This document shows positions 61,337 to 64,000 of a DNA stretch of 64,000 nucleotides, piece after piece; positions within the stretch are counted from its first letter, which is position 1, and every line of letters begins with the position of its first letter. Source of the DNA: Actinomadura sp. WMMA1423. Its GTDB lineage: Bacteria > Actinomycetota > Actinomycetes > Streptosporangiales > Streptosporangiaceae. Where the stretch lies: positions 8,990,001 to 9,054,000 of the forward strand of contig NZ_CP041244.1 of assembly GCF_006547145.1 (NCBI RefSeq). The letters are read 5' to 3'. The translations under genes were made by a program, and so were the position numbers. Below the pieces are notes generated by a model. That model searched no databases and was not told where the DNA came from. It saw only the letters and a list, made by a program, of their open reading frames with translations.

Positions 61337-62116
61337 ATGGACATCCGGGGCAAGGCGGCCCTCGTCACCGGGGCGGCGTCCGGCCTGGGCCGGGCGACCG
61401 CGCGGGAGCTGGTCACCGCCGGGGCGCACGTCGTCCTCCTCGACCTGGAGAGCAGCGACGGCGAGCGCGTCGCCGGGGAGCTCGGCGCGGGCGCCGCGGG
61501 CCGGGTGCGGTTCGCCGCGGCCGACGTGACCGACCCGGGCCAGGTCGCCGCGGCCGTCGAGGCCGCGACCGAGCTCGGCGAGCTGCGCGCGCTCGTGCAC
61601 TGCGCCGGCCGGGGCGGGCCCGTCCGGGTGGTCGAGAAGGACGGCGCGCCGGGCTCCATGGAGCGCTTCCAGGACGTGGTCCAGACCAACCTGATCGGGA
61701 CGTTCAACGTGCTGCGCCACGCGGCCGCCGCGATGGTCGCGCTCGACGACCTGCCGGGCGGCGAGCGCGGCGCGTGCGTGCTCACCGCCTCGGTCGCGGC
61801 GTGGGAGGGGCAGATCGGCCAGCTGCCGTACGCCGCGTCCAAGGCCGGCGTGGTCGGCATGACGCTCGTCGCCGCCCGCGACCTGGCCCGGAGCCATGTC
61901 CGCGTCAACACGATCGCCCCGGGCCTGTTCGACACCCCGATCCTCTCCCGCGTGCCGGAGCAGGTCCGCGACCGCCTGGCCGCCTCGATCCCGCACCCGG
62001 CGCGCCTGGGCGATCCCGCGGACTTCGCGTCCCTGGCCGCCCACATCCTCGCCAACCCCATGCTCAACGGCGAGACGATCCGGCTCGACGGCGCCATCAG
62101 GATGGCGCCGCGATGA
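61337..62116 (+). CDS. SDR-family 3-hydroxyacyl-CoA dehydrogenase-like
   Basis: A 259-residue short-chain dehydrogenase resembling type II 3-hydroxyacyl-CoA dehydrogenase (HSD17B10-like). The cofactor loop is TGAASGLGRATARELV, Asp in VVLLDLES favours NAD, CAGRG stands for NNAG, and the active site lies in TASVAAWEGQIGQLPYAASK. The insertion VVEKDGAPGSMERFQDVVQT before the NLIGTFN segment is characteristic of this subgroup. It lies 31 bases after the thiolase and overlaps the next acyl-CoA dehydrogenase by four bases, supporting a role in the same fatty-acid-like degradation. Confidence 0.92.
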   Translation: MDIRGKAALVTGAASGLGRATARELVTAGAHVVLLDLESSDGERVAGELGAGAAGRVRFAAADVTDPGQVAAAVEAATELGELRALVHCAGRGGPVRVVEKDGAPGSMERFQDVVQTNLIGTFNVLRHAAAAMVALDDLPGGERGACVLTASVAAWEGQIGQLPYAASKAGVVGMTLVAARDLARSHVRVNTIAPGLFDTPILSRVPEQVRDRLAASIPHPARLGDPADFASLAAHILANPMLNGETIRLDGAIRMAPR

Positions 62117-63471
62117 CGTCGGCCGAGCCCTCGCTCCCTCCCTCTGAAAGGCAGCCCTCCATGAGCGTCGACACCACGGTTCCCGCAGGCGGACCCCCGG
62201 CGGGGGACGGCCCGGCAGGGCAGGAGCCGATGTTCGATTCCGTCCGCGACGTCTGGGACCCGGCCTTGCTCGACCCGGAGCCGGCGTACGACGGCATGTG
62301 GGCGGAGCTCACGCCGCACCAGCGCGAGATCCGGGAACGGGCCCGCGAGGTGGCCGTCCGCGAGCTGCGCCCGATGGCCGCGCACTGGGACGAGACCGAG
62401 GAGTTCCCGCGCAAGACGTTCGAGGCCGTCCTCGACGCGGGGCTCGTCGGCCTCACGATCCCGAAGCGGTACGGCGGCCAGGGCGAGACCCTGCTCGAAG
62501 GGTGCATCGTGGTGGAGGAGCTGGCGCGCGCCTGCCTGAGCACCGCGATGTCCGTCCAGCCGTTCCTGAACGGGCCGTGGCGCGCGATCAACGTGCTCGG
62601 CACCGAGGAGATGAAGGACCGGCTGCTCCCCGGGGTCGCCGCCGGCACGAACCACTTCGCGATCGCCATGAGCGAGCCGGCCGCCGGCAGCGCCGGCACC
62701 GACCTGCGGGCCACGCTGACCCCGGACGGCGACGGGTTCCGGCTGACCGGCACCAAGTGCTGGATCACCGGCGGCCACGTCGCGGACACCATCATCGTGT
62801 TCGCCCGCCTGGCCGGCACCTCCGGCCCCTACGGCATCGGCGCCGTGGTACTCACCGGGCGGCCCGAGGGGGTGGGCGAGTTCCACATCGACCCGAAGAT
62901 GGGGATCCGGGGCGTCGCCGAGTGCCTGGTGCACTTCGACGACGTGCGCGTGGACCCGGAGGACGTCCTGGTCATGCCCGAGGAGCACTCCAAGAACGGC
63001 ACCGGCATCCTGGTCAACCAGTTCAACCCCGAGCGGTGCGGCAACGCCGCCATGTGCACGGGTCTCGGCCAGGCCGCCCTGGACGCGAGCGTCGGCCACC
63101 TCAACGCCCGCCGCCAGTTCGACCGCCCGCTCGCGGAGTTCCAGGGCCTCCAGTGGAAGATCGCCGACATGGCGCTGGACGTGCACGTGTCGCGCATGCT
63201 GCTGTGGCGGGCCGCCCGCAGCGGGGACGGGGGCTTCCCCGACCAGACGGCGACCCTCATGGCCAAGCTGCACAGCAGCGAGATGGTGCAGCGGGTCACC
63301 AACGCGGCCATCGGCGTCCACGGCGCGCGCGGCTACTCGCGCCGCTGGCCCGTGGAGCGCTACTTCCGCGACGGGCGCGGCCTCACCATGGGCGGCGGGA
63401 CGCCCGAGGTGATGCGCAACGTGCTCGGCGCCCAGGTGCTCGGCGTCAGCGGCAGCCAGCGGAGGAGGTGA
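62113..63471 (+). CDS. acyl-CoA dehydrogenase
   Basis: A 452-residue acyl-CoA dehydrogenase from ATG 62113, which overlaps the SDR stop as ATGA; ATG 62161 (MSVDTTVP, with GAAAGG upstream) gives 436 residues and may be the true start. Landmarks: GLTIPKRYGGQGETLLEGCI, AIAMSEPAAGSAGTDLRATL, KCWITGGHVADT and the C-terminal GVHGARGYSRRWPVERYFRD. It has an unusually long N-terminal segment (about 60 residues) before the first ACAD helix. The candidate catalytic Glu of the EEY/GxE region is not obvious (GYSRRWPVE), so the base may lie elsewhere. Confidence 0.9.
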   Translation: MTSAEPSLPPSERQPSMSVDTTVPAGGPPAGDGPAGQEPMFDSVRDVWDPALLDPEPAYDGMWAELTPHQREIRERAREVAVRELRPMAAHWDETEEFPRKTFEAVLDAGLVGLTIPKRYGGQGETLLEGCIVVEELARACLSTAMSVQPFLNGPWRAINVLGTEEMKDRLLPGVAAGTNHFAIAMSEPAAGSAGTDLRATLTPDGDGFRLTGTKCWITGGHVADTIIVFARLAGTSGPYGIGAVVLTGRPEGVGEFHIDPKMGIRGVAECLVHFDDVRVDPEDVLVMPEEHSKNGTGILVNQFNPERCGNAAMCTGLGQAALDASVGHLNARRQFDRPLAEFQGLQWKIADMALDVHVSRMLLWRAARSGDGGFPDQTATLMAKLHSSEMVQRVTNAAIGVHGARGYSRRWPVERYFRDGRGLTMGGGTPEVMRNVLGAQVLGVSGSQRRR

Positions 63472-63472
63472 C

Positions 63473-64000
63473 GTGGCTCTGCGACCCCAGCTGGACCGGA
63501 CGGTCTACGGCGACGAGCACCGGGACTTCGCCGACATGGTCGGAGCCTTCCTGCGCGAGAACGTGGCGCCGCGCGTCGCCGAGTTCGAGGCCGCGGGGAT
63601 GGTGCACCGGGACGTCTACCGGGCCGCCGGGAAGCTCGGCCTGGTCGGCCTCCAGATCCCGGAGGAGTACGGCGGCGGCGGGCAGGACGGCTTCCTCTTC
63701 AACTGCGTCGTGACCGAGCAGGTCGCCTACGAGCGGGTGACCCTCGGCTCCCTGCGCGTGCACACCGACGTCGTCACCCCGTACGTCCTGTCCCTCGCGA
63801 CCGACGAGCAGAAGCGCCGCTGGCTCCCGGGGATGGCGAGCGGCGAGCTGATGACGTCGATCGCCATGACGGAGCCGGGGACGGGCTCCGACCTGGCCGG
63901 CATGCGCGCCACGCTGCGCCGGGACGGGGCCGACTGGATCCTCAACGGGGCGAAGACCTTCATCACCGGCGGCGCGCAGTCGGACCTGGTCCTCGTGGTC
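63473..64000 (+). CDS. acyl-CoA dehydrogenase (partial, runs off the window)
   Basis: The first 176 residues of an acyl-CoA dehydrogenase starting on GTG 63473, with GGAGGAGGTGAC directly upstream. Visible are FADMVGAFLRENVAPRVAEF, GLVGLQIPEEYGGGG, TSIAMTEPGTGSDLAGMRAT and NGAKTFITGG, all in the normal order for the N-terminal and middle domains. It begins one base after the previous dehydrogenase stop, so two such genes lie in tandem; together they may form a heteromeric enzyme of the alpha2beta2 type known from steroid side-chain degradation. Confidence 0.9.
   Translation, partial: MALRPQLDRTVYGDEHRDFADMVGAFLRENVAPRVAEFEAAGMVHRDVYRAAGKLGLVGLQIPEEYGGGGQDGFLFNCVVTEQVAYERVTLGSLRVHTDVVTPYVLSLATDEQKRRWLPGMASGELMTSIAMTEPGTGSDLAGMRATLRRDGADWILNGAKTFITGGAQSDLVLVV

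Noticed and set aside
58609..63321. 1570-codon open frame on the minus strand
   Set aside because: It runs opposite to five well-supported genes (ABC permease, acyl-CoA dehydrogenases, thiolase, SDR), and its product is low-complexity Gly/Ala/Arg/Asp/His sequence typical of antisense frames in high-GC DNA.
1..64000. tRNA or rRNA genes
   Set aside because: No cloverleaf-like sequence with GTTCGA-type T-loop and matching acceptor stem, and no rRNA-like block, was noticed by eye; a covariance search would be decisive.

Overview
This looks like a chromosomal window from a high-GC actinomycete, probably of the Streptosporangiales (Actinomadura-like). Supporting this are the very high GC, many GTG starts and 4-base ATGA/GTGA overlaps, an SCO6745-family protein, an ECF41 sigma factor beside its usual oxidoreductase partner, and a c-di-AMP (ydaO/yuaA-type) riboswitch ahead of a secreted CHAP hydrolase. 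The taxon is inferred. No rRNA, tRNA or CRISPR array was seen.

Layout. 1-970: remnants, including a frameshifted tyrosine recombinase. 971-4002: two GT4 glycosyltransferases around a four-helix membrane protein. 4400-24050: a large two-armed catabolic region. Its left arm (minus strand, 12966 to 4744) holds two SDRs, an Ldh-type dehydrogenase, a phytoene-desaturase-like flavoprotein, an aromatic-ring FAD monooxygenase, two cupins, a RidA-like protein and an FAH-family hydrolase. A LysR regulator lies at the divergent edge. The right arm (plus strand) holds a ribose-type ABC importer, a P450 with its FMN/2Fe-2S reductase, an alpha/beta hydrolase, an ACMSD-like amidohydrolase and a second phytoene-desaturase-like enzyme. 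Together they read as uptake, hydroxylation, ring or chain cleavage and hydrolysis of an unidentified, probably aromatic, substrate.

24095-29896: a MurC-like ligase missing its first domain, a GAF histidine kinase with a divergent NarL-type regulator, and a TetR/MFS efflux pair with an operator-like palindrome. 30187-31981: c-di-AMP riboswitch, CHAP protein and a repeat-bearing RlpA-like protein, closed by a perfect hairpin. 31997-34749: a broken VioB-like ferritin gene, a sigma-factor remnant, a NUDIX hydrolase and an SCO6745-family protein.

35308-40226 is the most interesting segment: a type II lanthipeptide precursor, a full LanM synthetase and a JmjC/Cupin_4 oxygenase, in visibly lower GC than the catabolic regions. 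No transporter or leader protease is present. After a stretch of decayed recombinase and transposase genes and an AbiEii-type nucleotidyltransferase, a second unusual group follows on the minus strand (47796 to 44456): a methyltransferase, a protein with 29-residue tandem repeats, and a stand-alone LanC-like cyclase with a three-cysteine (CCG) zinc site.

48092-49987 is a gene graveyard (NAD-binding protein, phosphotransferase, peptide ABC permease and binding protein). 50165-52123 is an ECF41 sigma factor plus its epimerase-like partner. 52237-64000 is a second catabolic region: two luciferase-like oxidoreductases, aldehyde and alcohol dehydrogenases, an SsuBC-type ABC transporter without a binding protein, and a beta-oxidation-like run (acyl-CoA dehydrogenase, thiolase, SDR, two more acyl-CoA dehydrogenases, the last cut by the window edge). 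A 12-base sequence is shared by two promoter regions of this second cluster.
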